Below the pieces are notes generated by a model, which searched no databases, had not been told where the DNA came from, and saw nothing but the letters and a program-made list of their open reading frames with translations. Positions 31,396-40,176 of a stretch of DNA of 64,000 bases are shown piece after piece. A program made the position numbers and the translations under genes. The stretch is from Streptomyces sp. CG4 (lineage in GTDB: Bacteria > Actinomycetota > Actinomycetes > Streptomycetales > Streptomycetaceae), in assembly GCF_041080655.1 (NCBI RefSeq), contig NZ_CP163525.1:6510001-6574000 (forward strand). Reading direction: 5' to 3'. Each line of letters opens with the position of its first letter. Within the stretch, counting starts at the first letter, position 1.

Positions 31396-32162
31396 CAGCT
31401 CAGCAGTCCCGTGCGGAGAGGTTCGGCGCCCGCGGGTGCGTGCGGGTGTACGTGGTCGTGGCCGGGCAGGGCGTGCTGGCCGACCGCGCGGGGCGGCGGG
31501 CCGTCATGCAGCACGCAGCCGTCGCGGAGGACGACCGCCCGGTCGATCAGGGGCTCCAGGGGCCCCAGTTCGTGCAGGACGAGCAGGACCGTCGTCCCCT
31601 GTCCGACCTGTTCTCGCAGCGTCCGCGCGAGGATCTCCTGGCTGGCCAGGTCGACGCCCGCCATCGGCTCGTCCATGATCAGCAGTTCGGGCTCGGCGAC
31701 GAGCGCGCGGGCGATCAGGACGCGCTGGTGCTGGCCGCCGGAGAGGGCGTTCACCGAGTCCCTGGCCCGGTCGGCCATGCCGACCAGTTCCAGGGCCCGC
31801 CGCACGGCCTCCCGGTCGGCCCCGCGGAACATGCCGAAGCGGGTGCGGGAGAGCCGGCCCGAGGAGACGATCTCGGTGACCGTCGCCGGGACGCCGCCCG
31901 CGGCCGTCGTCCGCTGCGGTACGTAGCCCACGCGCGCCCAGTCGCGGAAGGCGCGGCGCGGGGTGCCGAACAGCTCGATCGTGCCGCCGCTCGCCGGCAC
32001 CTGGCCGATGATCGTGCGGATCGCCGTGGACTTGCCGGAGCCGTTCGCGCCGAGCAGCGCGACGACCTCGCCGCGGCCGACGGTGAGGTCGATGCCGCGC
32101 AGCACCGGGCGTGCGCCGAGCTCGGCGGTGACGCCGCGCAGGGCTATGACGGGTTCTCCCAT
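31395..32162 (-). CDS. znuC: Zinc ABC transporter ATP-binding protein
   Basis: A 255-residue ATPase with Walker A GANGSGKST, signature LSGGQHQRV, Walker B LLIMDEPMAGVD and switch His in LLVLHELG. The C-terminal tail is rich in His (LPGHDHVHPHAPAG), as is frequent in zinc importers. It lies between znuA and znuB in the minus-strand operon. Confidence 0.94.
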   Translation of the reverse strand: MGEPVIALRGVTAELGARPVLRGIDLTVGRGEVVALLGANGSGKSTAIRTIIGQVPASGGTIELFGTPRRAFRDWARVGYVPQRTTAAGGVPATVTEIVSSGRLSRTRFGMFRGADREAVRRALELVGMADRARDSVNALSGGQHQRVLIARALVAEPELLIMDEPMAGVDLASQEILARTLREQVGQGTTVLLVLHELGPLEPLIDRAVVLRDGCVLHDGPPPRAVGQHALPGHDHVHPHAPAGAEPLRTGLLS

Positions 32163-32182
32163 GGTCCTGCCTTCCCTGTCGG

Positions 32183-33142
32183 TCACTTGGCGCCCAGCGC
32201 CTGCTGGAGCGCCTTGAGGTTGGCCTCCTGGACGGAGAAGTAGTCCTTGCCGCGGGACTTGGCCGTGATGCCCTCGATCGGGTCGAGGACGTCCGTCTTC
32301 AGGCTCGCGTCGCCCGCGATGGTCTTCGCGGTCTTGTCGCTGACGAGCGTCTCGTAGAAGACGGTGGAGACGCCGTCGGCCCTGGCCATCTTCTCCAGGT
32401 CCCTGACCCGGGCCGCGCTCGGCTCGGACTCGGGGTCGAGGCCGTTGATGGCTTCCTCGGTGAGGCCGTAGCGCTCGGCGAGGTAGCCGAAGGCGGCGTG
32501 GGTGGTGATGAAGACCTTGGTCCTCGTGTGCGCCAAGCCGTCCTTGAACTGCGTGTTCAGGTCGTTCAGCTGCTTGACCAGGGTCGCGGTGTTCTTCTTG
32601 TAGTCGGCGGCGTGCTTCGGGTCGGCCTTCTCGAAGGCCTTGCCGACGCCCTCGGCGACCTCGGCGTAACGCACCGGGTCGAGCCAGATGTGCGGGTCCT
32701 TGCCCGCCGACTCCTCGTTCTTGTGGGTGTCGTGCGCGGCCGCGTGGCCGCCGACCTCGTTGCCGTGCTGCTCCAGCGTGGTCAGGGAAGCCGCGTCGAC
32801 CTTCGTCTTCACCGGGGACTGGGCCACCGCGTCGTCGACGGAGGGCTGGAGGTTCTTCAGGTACAGGACCGCGTCGGAGTCCTGGAGCAGCGCGATCTGC
32901 TTGGGGCTGATCTCCAGGTCGTGCGGCTCCTGGCCGGGGGAGGTGAGACTGGTGACGTGGACGTGGTCCCCGCCGATCCGCTCGGCGAGGAAGGCCATCG
33001 GATAGAACGACGCGACGACGTCGAACTTGCCGGCGCCGGCCGCCGCCGCGCTGTCGCTGGAGCAGGCGGAGAGCGTGCCGATCCCGAGGGCGGTGACCGC
33101 GGCTGCCGCGGCGGCGGGTATGAGGCGTCGTCGTACGTTCAT
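32183..33142 (-). CDS. znuA: Zinc-binding lipoprotein of ABC transporter
   Basis: A 319-residue cluster A-I binding protein. The lipobox LSACSS follows an Ala-rich signal segment. Zinc ligands are expected in SFYPMAFLAERIGGDHVHV, in the His-rich loop (GNEVGGHAAAHDTHKNEE), in FITTHAAFGYLAERYGL and near the C terminus. The start is ATG 33142, preferred over 33151 because the signal peptide begins there. A Zur box overlaps the start codon, so expression should rise under zinc starvation. Confidence 0.93.
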   Translation of the reverse strand: MNVRRRLIPAAAAAAVTALGIGTLSACSSDSAAAAGAGKFDVVASFYPMAFLAERIGGDHVHVTSLTSPGQEPHDLEISPKQIALLQDSDAVLYLKNLQPSVDDAVAQSPVKTKVDAASLTTLEQHGNEVGGHAAAHDTHKNEESAGKDPHIWLDPVRYAEVAEGVGKAFEKADPKHAADYKKNTATLVKQLNDLNTQFKDGLAHTRTKVFITTHAAFGYLAERYGLTEEAINGLDPESEPSAARVRDLEKMARADGVSTVFYETLVSDKTAKTIAGDASLKTDVLDPIEGITAKSRGKDYFSVQEANLKALQQALGAK

Positions 33143-33156
33143 GACAGTCATTTTCA
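33142..33156. promoter_or_regulatory. Zur box 1 at the znuA start
   Basis: TGACAGTCATTTTCA fits the 7-1-7 Streptomyces Zur palindrome (consensus close to TGAAAATGATTTTCA). It overlaps the znuA ATG and would block transcription when zinc is plentiful. Confidence 0.75.
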
Positions 33157-33163
33157 ACAAATA

Positions 33164-33178
33164 TGGAAACCGTTGTCA
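33164..33178. promoter_or_regulatory. Zur box 2, weaker
   Basis: TGGAAACCGTTGTCA matches the Zur consensus at about 10 of 15 positions. Its centre is 22 bases (two helical turns) from box 1, which would favour cooperative binding on the same DNA face. Confidence 0.5.
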
Positions 33179-33314
33179 ACAACGGCTGGTGAGGGCCGTG
33201 AGCAGGGGGCCGATTTGGCCGTGGGGGAGCCTGCGCCGGTACCCTGAATCAATTCGCAAGCTGGAAGCTTCTCGCTTCAACGCCCGTCGTCGTAATCGTC
33301 ATGAAGAGAGCACC

Positions 33315-34697
33315 GTGGCCGCCGACAAGATCGACACCATCGTCAGCCTGAGCAAGCGCCGTGGCTTCGTTTTCCCGTGCAGTGAGATCTACGGCGGACA
33401 GCGTGCCGCCTGGGACTACGGACCGCTGGGTGTCGAGCTCAAGGAGAACATCAAGCGCCAGTGGTGGCGCTACATGGTGACGTCGCGCGAGGACGTCGTC
33501 GGTATCGACTCGTCCGTCATCCTGGCCTCCGAGGTCTGGGTCGCGTCCGGCCACGTCGCCACGTTCACGGACCCGCTGACCGAGTGCACCGCGTGTCACA
33601 AGCGGTTCCGCGCCGACCACCTGGAAGAGGCGTACGAGGAGAAGAAGGGCCACGCCCCGGCGAACGGCCTGGCCGACATCAACTGCCCGAACTGCGGCAA
33701 CAAGGGCCAGTTCACCGAGCCCAAGCAGTTCTCCGGTCTGCTCTCGACGCACCTCGGCCCGACGCAGGACAGCGGCTCGATCGCCTACCTGCGCCCGGAG
33801 ACCGCCCAGGGCATCTTCACCAACTTCGCCCAGGTGCAGACGACCTCGCGCCGCAAGCCGCCGTTCGGCATCGCCCAGATGGGCAAGTCGTTCCGCAACG
33901 AGATCACGCCGGGCAACTTCATCTTCCGCACCCGTGAGTTCGAGCAGATGGAGATGGAGTTCTTCGTCAAGCCGGGCGAGGACGAGACGTGGCACGAGTA
34001 CTGGATGGAGCAGCGCTGGAACTGGTACACCGGCCTGGGCCTGCGCACTGAGAACATGCGCTGGTACGACCACCCGAAGGAGAAGCTCTCCCACTACTCC
34101 AAGCGCACCGCCGACATCGAGTACCGCTTCCAGTTCGGCGGCAGCGAGTGGGGCGAGCTGGAGGGTGTCGCGAACCGTACGGACTACGACCTGGGTGCGC
34201 ACTCCAAGGCCTCCGGCCAGGACCTCTCCTACTTCGACCAGGAGGCCGGCGAGCGCTGGACGCCGTACGTCATCGAGCCCGCGGCCGGCGTCGGCCGCAC
34301 CATGCTGGCCTTCCTGCTCGACGCGTACGTCGAGGACGAGGCGCCGAACGCCAAGGGCAAGATGGAGAAGCGCACGGTGCTGCGCCTGGACCACCGCCTC
34401 GCCCCGGTGAAGGTCGCCGTGCTGCCGCTGTCCCGCAACCCCGAGCTGTCCCCGAAGGCCAAGGGTCTCGCCCAGGCGCTGCGGCAGAACTGGAACATCG
34501 AGTTCGACGACGCCGGCGCCATCGGCCGCCGCTACCGTCGCCAGGACGAGATCGGCACGCCGTACTGCGTGACCGTGGACTTCGACACGCTTGAGGACAA
34601 CGCCGTCACGGTGCGTGAGCGTGACTCGATGAAGCAGGAGCGCGTGTCCCTCGACCAGATCGAGGGGTACCTGGCGCAGCGTCTGCTGGGCTGCTGA
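33315..34697 (+). CDS. glyS: Glycine--tRNA ligase
   Basis: The alpha2-type class II enzyme, 460 residues. The N terminus VSLSKRRGFVFPCSEIYGG and WDYGPLGVELKENIK carry motif 1; LRPETAQGIFTNF and FRNEITPGNFIFRTREFEQ carry motif 2; the C-terminal anticodon domain ends LDQIEGYLAQRL. Two CxxC pairs (CTACHKRF and CPNCGNKG) form a zinc site in the insertion. The start is GTG 33315 with GAAGAGAG upstream. It is divergent from znuA and has its own strong terminator. Confidence 0.97.
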   Translation: MAADKIDTIVSLSKRRGFVFPCSEIYGGQRAAWDYGPLGVELKENIKRQWWRYMVTSREDVVGIDSSVILASEVWVASGHVATFTDPLTECTACHKRFRADHLEEAYEEKKGHAPANGLADINCPNCGNKGQFTEPKQFSGLLSTHLGPTQDSGSIAYLRPETAQGIFTNFAQVQTTSRRKPPFGIAQMGKSFRNEITPGNFIFRTREFEQMEMEFFVKPGEDETWHEYWMEQRWNWYTGLGLRTENMRWYDHPKEKLSHYSKRTADIEYRFQFGGSEWGELEGVANRTDYDLGAHSKASGQDLSYFDQEAGERWTPYVIEPAAGVGRTMLAFLLDAYVEDEAPNAKGKMEKRTVLRLDHRLAPVKVAVLPLSRNPELSPKAKGLAQALRQNWNIEFDDAGAIGRRYRRQDEIGTPYCVTVDFDTLEDNAVTVRERDSMKQERVSLDQIEGYLAQRLLGC

Positions 34698-34726
34698 GCC
34701 CGCGGCGCACCAGCCGTCCTCCGCCC

Positions 34727-34761
34727 GCCCGCCCGCCGACTCGCTCGGCCGGCGGGCGGGC
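34727..34761. terminator. Bidirectional terminator after glyS
   Basis: A perfect 12-base-pair stem (34727-34738 with 34750-34761) with an 11-base loop, lying between the convergent glyS and lipoprotein genes and followed by TTCTC. Confidence 0.8.
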
Positions 34762-34773
34762 GTTCTCATGCCC

Positions 34774-35883
34774 TCATGTCCTGTCCGCCGTCACGATCAC
34801 ATACGCCGTCCTCGTCACGCGGCCGTGGTGGGAGACGATCGTGACCGGATAGCGGCCCGGCTTCAGACCGGCACGCAGGGTGGCGACGTCGAAGTAGCGC
34901 GCGCTGTCGCCGTCGGCGCCCTTGCTGGTGTCCCGGTGGAGACGGACGGCGTGGACGAACGCCGGGGACGTGGCGGTCAGCCGGGTCTCCTCGCCCGGGT
35001 CCGGGTACGCGTCGTGCCAGATGACCCCGACCCGCCCGCCGGCGCGGACCCTGATCTCGTGGTGCCCCTGGCCGGGGTAGCCCCTGCCCGGGTCGTAGAA
35101 GTCGGGGCCGTGCGGTTTGCCGAGGTAGTCGGGGTCGCCGGGACGGGCCGCCCTGACCTTCAGACGCTTCTCGGCGATGCGGTGGCCCTGCGGGCCGTAC
35201 AGCTCGAAGGCGTAACTGCCGTCCGCCAGGCCGGGCTTGAGCGCCGGCACGGCCGAGAAGGCCCGCGGGTCGTAGTAGTCGATCAGGTTGTCGTGGACGA
35301 GCCGCACGGGCCGGGGCAGCGCCGGGGACCGCACGGTGAAGTCGGTGCCGCGCTCGCCCGGGTACAGGTCGTCGAAGCGCAGCGCCACCGGCTCACCGGG
35401 CCGGGCCACGCGCCAGTCCACGCCGACCGTGAACGACGGGCGTACGGAGCGGACGACCTGGATCCGGTCGGTGGCCACGGTGCGGCCCGCGACCGCCACC
35501 GAGAGCGGGTACCAGCCGGGCCGGTCCGTCATGGCGAGCGGTGCCACCGCCCCGTACGCGTGGTCGCCCTTGTCCCAGCGCAGCCGTACGGTCTTGCCGA
35601 ACGCACGCGACTCGGCGGTCACCGCGTCGTGCCCCTCGGTCCGGCCGACGCCGTCGAGCAGGAGGGAGACCAGCTGCCCGGGGCGGGCGTCGAGCTGGCC
35701 GTTCAGGATCAGGAGGGGCTTGCCGGGCGTGGCCACGGGCGCGATCGGAGCGCTCGCCGTGCTCCCGGCGTTGTGCGCCGGCACGGCGGCACTCGGCTCG
35801 GCCCCGGCCCTGCCCGCCGAGGAGACGCACCCGCACAGCGCAAGACCGGCCGCTGCAACGCCCAGGGGCTTGAACCAGTTCAT
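34774..35883 (-). CDS. Putative lipoprotein of unknown function
   Basis: About 369 residues from ATG 35883 (MNWFKPLG), with a hydrophobic signal segment and a lipobox-like ALCGCVSS. The mature protein appears to contain three or four repeated beta-sandwich modules, each with a short aromatic motif (RPGWYPLSVAV, LADGSYAFELY, LKPGRYPVTIV) that suggests Ig-like domains. Those modules alternate with RLRWD/RLVHD/RLHRD strands. The frame further upstream to 36027 has no signal peptide. I do not recognise the family; an envelope-associated structural or sensory role is possible. The 196 bases before it hold the AKR operator. Confidence 0.7.
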   Translation of the reverse strand: MNWFKPLGVAAAGLALCGCVSSAGRAGAEPSAAVPAHNAGSTASAPIAPVATPGKPLLILNGQLDARPGQLVSLLLDGVGRTEGHDAVTAESRAFGKTVRLRWDKGDHAYGAVAPLAMTDRPGWYPLSVAVAGRTVATDRIQVVRSVRPSFTVGVDWRVARPGEPVALRFDDLYPGERGTDFTVRSPALPRPVRLVHDNLIDYYDPRAFSAVPALKPGLADGSYAFELYGPQGHRIAEKRLKVRAARPGDPDYLGKPHGPDFYDPGRGYPGQGHHEIRVRAGGRVGVIWHDAYPDPGEETRLTATSPAFVHAVRLHRDTSKGADGDSARYFDVATLRAGLKPGRYPVTIVSHHGRVTRTAYVIVTADRT

Positions 35884-36035
35884 CGTGTTCCCCCACTTGT
35901 CGGTCACACGAGGAGATGCCGGAATTGCGCTGCGGGTTGTCCGCGGGAGGGCAAGGTTTTCTGCCAGGCCCGGGAGACCAGGGACGGTGACAGGTGGCCG
36001 CCGCCCGCGCCGGGCTGTGAATGACAAAGTTGGAA

Positions 36036-36057
36036 TGACAGATATTGAAATCTGTCA
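36036..36057. promoter_or_regulatory. Operator for the AKR-TetR pair
   Basis: TGACAGAT and ATCTGTCA flank a six-base spacer, a perfect 8-6-8 inverted repeat 22 bases before the reductase ATG. A further TGTCA lies just downstream. Size and position fit a TetR-family site, and a tetR gene follows the reductase. Confidence 0.6.
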
Positions 36058-36079
36058 GCTGTCATGGCATCGTGAAGGC

Positions 36080-37090
36080 ATGACGATGCGAACCCGACAC
36101 CTCGGAACGACCGGACCGACCGTCTCCGCCCTCGGCCTCGGCTGCATGGGCATGTCCGCGCTCTACGGCGAGGCCGACCGCGCGGAGTCCGTCGCGACGA
36201 TCCACGCCGCCCTGGAGGCGGGCGTCACCCTGCTGGACACGGGCGACTTCTATGCCATGGGGCACAACGAGATGCTGATCGGCGAGGCCCTGCGCACCGC
36301 CCCGGGCGCCCTGCGCGAACAGGCCCTGACCAGCGTGAAGTTCGGCGCCCTGCGCGACCCGGAGGGCAACTGGAGCGGCCACGACGGCCGCCCGGCAGCG
36401 GTGAAGAACTTCGCCGCCTACTCCCTGCAGCGCCTCGGCGTCGACCACATCGACGTCTACCGGATCGCCCGTCTCGACCCGGACGTGCCGATCGAGGAGA
36501 CGGTCGGCGCGATCGCCGAACTCATCGAGAAGGGGTACGTCCGGCACGTCGGCCTGAGCGAGGTCGGCGCCGAGACCATCCGGCGGGCCGCCGCCACCGC
36601 TCCGATCGCCGATCTGCAGATCGAGTACTCGCTGATCAGCCGGGGTATCGAGCGGGACATCCTGCCGACCGTGCGCGAGCTGGGCATCGGCGTCACCGCG
36701 TACGGCGTGCTGTCCCGCGGGCTGATCTCCGGCCACTTCGCCCGTGACCGGCAGCTGGCCCCGACCGACTTCCGCGCCCACTCGCCCCGCTTCCAGGGCG
36801 AGAACCTCCGGCACAACCTGAATCTGGTCGAGGCCCTGCGCAAGATCGCCGAGCAGAAGGGCGTCACGGTCGCGCAGATCGCCATCGCCTGGGTGCTGTC
36901 CCGCGGAGAGGACATCGTGCCGCTGGTCGGCGCCCGCACCCGTGAGCGGCTCGCCGAGTCGCTGGGCGCGCTGGACGTCACCCTGGACGCGGCCGATCTG
37001 GCGGCGATCGAGGAGGCCGTACCGGCGGACGCGGCGGCCGGCGACCGCTACCCGGCCGCGCAGCTGGCGCACCTCGACAGCGAGCGCTGA
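36080..37090 (+). CDS. Aldo/keto reductase
   Basis: A 336-residue NADPH-dependent reductase of the AKR13-like type. The N terminus LGLGCMGMSALYGEAD, the Asp and Tyr in LLDTGDFYAMGHNE, the Lys in LTSVKFG and the C-terminal cofactor motif IVPLVGARTRERLAESLG are all present. The fourth catalytic position, His in most AKRs (YYQHR), reads YRIARLDP here; this substitution is common in a Streptomyces subgroup. The physiological aldehyde or ketone is unknown. It shares an operator and probably an operon with the TetR gene 26 bases downstream. Confidence 0.92.
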   Translation: MTMRTRHLGTTGPTVSALGLGCMGMSALYGEADRAESVATIHAALEAGVTLLDTGDFYAMGHNEMLIGEALRTAPGALREQALTSVKFGALRDPEGNWSGHDGRPAAVKNFAAYSLQRLGVDHIDVYRIARLDPDVPIEETVGAIAELIEKGYVRHVGLSEVGAETIRRAAATAPIADLQIEYSLISRGIERDILPTVRELGIGVTAYGVLSRGLISGHFARDRQLAPTDFRAHSPRFQGENLRHNLNLVEALRKIAEQKGVTVAQIAIAWVLSRGEDIVPLVGARTRERLAESLGALDVTLDAADLAAIEEAVPADAAAGDRYPAAQLAHLDSER

Positions 37091-37116
37091 CCGTGGCGCC
37101 GGGTACGGTCTAAGGC

Positions 37117-37713
37117 ATGGCACCGCCCACCGAGACACTGACCGCCGAGCGCATCCTCGAAGCGACCGAGGAGGTGCTGCGCCGCCATGGCCCGGCCAAG
37201 GCCACCGTGGTGGACGTCGCCCGCGCGCTCGGCGTCAGCCATGGCAGTGTCTACCGGCACTTCCGCACCAAGGCGGCGCTGCGCGAGGCGGTCACCAAGC
37301 GCTGGCTGGACCGGACGTCTCACAAGCTCGCGGGGATCGTCGCCGCGGACGGCACGCCCGAGGAGCGGCTGCGGGCCTGGCTCGCGGCCCTGTTCGAGGC
37401 CAAGCGGCACAAGGCGGGGGACGACCCGGAGCTCTTCGCCACCTACACGGTGCTGACGGACGAGAGCGGGACGGCGGTCGGCGAGCACCTCGCCGACCTG
37501 ACCGGGCAGCTGACCCGGATCATCGCGGAAGGGGCCGGGTCGGGCGCCTTCTCGGTGCCCGACCCGGCCGCCGCGGCCCGGGCCGTCTTCCAGGCCACCG
37601 GCCGCTTCCACGACCCCTGTTACGCCCGGGAGTGGACCGCTCCCGGCGTCGACGAGGAGTTCACGGCCGTAGTGGACCTGCTGATACGGGGACTTGCGTC
37701 ACCTTCGCGGTGA
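37117..37713 (+). CDS. TetR-family regulator
   Basis: A 198-residue repressor with an N-terminal helix-turn-helix (ILEATEEVLRRHG, VVDVARALGVSHGSVYRHF) and a helical ligand-binding region ending VDEEFTAVVDLLIRGL. It follows the aldo/keto reductase by 26 bases and is likely to bind the palindrome at 36036-36057, sensing a substrate or product of the enzyme. Confidence 0.92.
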   Translation: MAPPTETLTAERILEATEEVLRRHGPAKATVVDVARALGVSHGSVYRHFRTKAALREAVTKRWLDRTSHKLAGIVAADGTPEERLRAWLAALFEAKRHKAGDDPELFATYTVLTDESGTAVGEHLADLTGQLTRIIAEGAGSGAFSVPDPAAAARAVFQATGRFHDPCYAREWTAPGVDEEFTAVVDLLIRGLASPSR

Positions 37714-37731
37714 GAGTGTGCCCGGTGGGGC

Positions 37732-38160
37732 TCAGCTCACCTTCACCGTGACGGTGGGCGAGACGACCTTGCCGGTCTTGTTCGCGGACACGACCCGAAG
37801 CTGGTGGGTGCCCTTGGGGAGCTTGGCCACCAGGGCGTACGAGCTGCCCTTCTTGACCGTCGTGGTCGCCTTCAGATTCGTCCACTTGCCGGACGCCAGG
37901 TGCTGGAGCGCCAGCGGGCTGCCGACCTTCAGGCCCTTGGTACGCCCGGTGAGCTTCACCGCTTCGCCGGCCTTCACCGAGGTCTTGTTGGCCGTCAGGG
38001 TGATCGAGGCCTTGGCGGCCATGTGGCTCGTGGAGGTCGCGGTCGGTGTCGGTGTGGGCGTGGCGGCGAAGGCTCCGGCCGTTCCGCCGGAGAGTAGCGC
38101 CACGGAGAGAGCACCGGCGCCGAGCGCGCGGCCGTAGCGATGGCGGAGTACCGAGGTCAT
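37732..38160 (-). CDS. Small secreted protein with one Ig-like domain
   Basis: A 142-residue protein with a signal peptide (GAGALSVALLSGGTAGAFAA), a Thr/Pro linker (TPTPTPTATSTS) and one compact beta-sandwich (ITLTANKTSVKAGEAVKLTG, then KGSSYALVAKLPKGTHQLRV), like the Ig-like repeats of bacterial surface proteins. No sortase motif or membrane anchor is present, so it is probably released. Convergent with the TetR gene; alone in its transcript. Confidence 0.75.
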   Translation of the reverse strand: MTSVLRHRYGRALGAGALSVALLSGGTAGAFAATPTPTPTATSTSHMAAKASITLTANKTSVKAGEAVKLTGRTKGLKVGSPLALQHLASGKWTNLKATTTVKKGSSYALVAKLPKGTHQLRVVSANKTGKVVSPTVTVKVS

Positions 38161-38293
38161 GTGTGTCTCCTGTCGCTCGATGGACGTCTCCCAGGCTGAA
38201 CCCGCCGGGGGAAAGCGGCCACTCGAGAGGTGACGGAGCGTGTCCTCGGTTGGTAAGAGCGCAGATCAAGCGCGGTGTTGAGGGCCGATGTTC

Positions 38294-38518
38294 TTACCTT
38301 GAGGGCTGCCGGGCGGCCGCCGGGTCGATCGTCGCCTGATGGGCCTCGGCCAGATGCTCCTCGGCCTTCAGCCACGGCAGGAACTGGGCGCCCCGGCGCC
38401 AGCCGCACGTGTCGCACCGGATGGTGCGCTGCACTCCCGTGCGGTGCACCCGCACGACGTGCTCCCGGCCGTGCTGGTCCCAGCGGCTGACCTTGCTCGT
38501 GCTGTTGCCCTGCGGCAT
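38294..38518 (-). CDS. Small zinc-ribbon-like protein
   Basis: A 74-residue basic protein beginning MPQGNSTSKVSRWDQHGREH. The core CDTCGWRRGAQF with a later HLAEAHQ could form a CxxC...HxxxxH zinc site. I recall similar short proteins in Streptomyces without known function. It has no membrane segment or signal peptide. Confidence 0.6.
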   Translation of the reverse strand: MPQGNSTSKVSRWDQHGREHVVRVHRTGVQRTIRCDTCGWRRGAQFLPWLKAEEHLAEAHQATIDPAAARQPSR

Positions 38519-38654
38519 GACGCCTCGCGCCTCCTCGCGTCGGGCACACCCCGACCGGGACAGGAGTGTGCAACAAGACGAACATCAACAGGGGGAGCTT
38601 CACATGGAGTTGTCCAAGCCGTGCCCCGCGACCTGAACCGCCGAACCCTCCGGC

Positions 38655-40082
38655 TCAGCCGACATGGCGGGGCAGGCGCAGGCTGAGCAGGCCGGTCAGG
38701 GCGATTCCGGCCAGCTGGAGCAGCAGCGTGGTGATCAGCGCGTCGCGCATGCCCAGGTGAGGCACGAGGGTGAGGAACAGGGTGCCGAGTGTCGCCACGC
38801 CGAGGGCGAGCGCGGACTGCTGGGTGGTGACCATCACGCCGCTGCCGACACCGGCCCGGGCGGGCGGCACCTCCGACATCACGAGCCGCAGGACGTTGGG
38901 CAGTTGGAGCGCCTGTCCGGCGCCGGCGACGGCCGCGCCCGGCAGCAGCGAGCCGACGTCCAGATGCGGCCAGTCCCGCCAGGCGGCCAGCACGATCAGC
39001 AGGATGCCCACACCCTGGACCGCGGAGCCCGCGGTGACGACGCGGGTGCCGTACCGGCCGATCAGCCGGGGCCCGGCGAGGGAGACGAACAGGAACGCCA
39101 CGGCCATCGGCGCGAGCGCGAGCCCGGCCGGCACCGGACCCAGCCCGGCGCCCCGTTGCAGCGCCAGCGCGATGACGAACATGAACCCGCTGAAGCCGAT
39201 CGAGAACGGCACCATCAGCACCAGACCGCGCCGCAGCGAGGCCAGCGCCATGAGACTCGGCGGCACCAGCGGGGTCCGCCCCGCCCGGTCGGCCCGCCGC
39301 TCCACCGCCCAGAACGCGCCGGCGGCGAACGGGAACGCGGCCAGCGACAGCCACGTCCACAGCGGCCAGCCCGTCGCCCGGCCCTCGGTGAGCGGGGCGA
39401 GCAGCGTCAGCAGGGACACCGCGAGCAGGACGGTGCCCAGGCCGTCGACGGGCTCGGGATGCTGCGACCGGGTCTCGGGCATGACGCGCACGGCCAGGAT
39501 CAACCCGACCACGACGACAGGGACGTTGACGAGGAACACCGACCGCCAGCCCGTGCCCGCGACATCGGCGGCGACGAGCACCCCGCCGAGTATCTGCCCG
39601 GCCACCATGGACAGTCCGGCCGTGGCGCCGTACAGGCTCATGGCCTTCGCGCGGCGCGCGCCGTGCGTCGCGGACTGGATGGTGGCGAGCACCTGCGGCA
39701 GCATCGCGGCGGCCGCGGCGCCCTGTGCGACCCGCGCCGCGACCAGGCTCCAGGCGCCGGGCGCCAGCCCGCAGGCCAGTGAGGTCAGCCCGAACGCGGC
39801 CATCCCGCCGAGGAACAGCCGGCGCCGCCCGAACAGGTCCCCGAGCCGGCCGCCGAGCACCAGCAGTACGGCGTAGGCGACGCCGTACCCGGCGACGACC
39901 AGCTCCAGTACCGCCTCGCCCGCGTGGAGATCGGCACCGATGGTGGGCAGGGCGACGTTGACGATGAAGAAGTCGACCAGCGGCAGCGCCGCGGCCAGGA
40001 GAACGGTGAACAGTCCGAGCCCGCCGAGTGCGGGCGGTGCGGCCGTCGTGGGGACGGCCCGGGTGGTGACGGTCTCACTCAT
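38655..40082 (-). CDS. MFS efflux transporter (DHA2-like), copy 1
   Basis: About 475 residues, 12-14 helices, with the DHA2 motifs NVALPTIGADL, LGGRLGDLFGRRRLFLGG and, in helix 5, GQILGGVLVAADVAGTGWRSVF. It pumps out small hydrophobic compounds, substrate unknown. It is paralogous to the transporter at 43390-44814 (shared PLVDFFIVNVALPTI and VLATI segments). In that second module the transporter is directly divergent from its XRE regulator; here an extra gene lies between. The start ATG is followed upstream by the first copy of a 35-bp operator-like repeat. Confidence 0.9.
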   Translation of the reverse strand: MSETVTTRAVPTTAAPPALGGLGLFTVLLAAALPLVDFFIVNVALPTIGADLHAGEAVLELVVAGYGVAYAVLLVLGGRLGDLFGRRRLFLGGMAAFGLTSLACGLAPGAWSLVAARVAQGAAAAAMLPQVLATIQSATHGARRAKAMSLYGATAGLSMVAGQILGGVLVAADVAGTGWRSVFLVNVPVVVVGLILAVRVMPETRSQHPEPVDGLGTVLLAVSLLTLLAPLTEGRATGWPLWTWLSLAAFPFAAGAFWAVERRADRAGRTPLVPPSLMALASLRRGLVLMVPFSIGFSGFMFVIALALQRGAGLGPVPAGLALAPMAVAFLFVSLAGPRLIGRYGTRVVTAGSAVQGVGILLIVLAAWRDWPHLDVGSLLPGAAVAGAGQALQLPNVLRLVMSEVPPARAGVGSGVMVTTQQSALALGVATLGTLFLTLVPHLGMRDALITTLLLQLAGIALTGLLSLRLPRHVG

Positions 40083-40126
40083 GTCCCCGAGCCTGCGCCA
40101 TCGCTGAGCCTGGTACCAGAGTGTCC

Positions 40127-40161
40127 TCATCCTGGTAGCGGAACTACCTGGCAACAGGATG
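40127..40161. repeat. 35-bp operator-like repeat, copy A (transporter side)
   Basis: Begins TCATCCTGGTAGCGGAACTA and ends CAACAGGATG; the arms CATCCTG and CAGGATG (40128-40134, 40155-40161) are perfectly complementary. Copy B at 40788-40822 differs at two positions. The site resembles the intergenic region of the second MFS/XRE module and is a likely binding site of the XRE regulator. Confidence 0.8.
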
Positions 40162-40176
40162 CGGCGCGCGGTCGCG

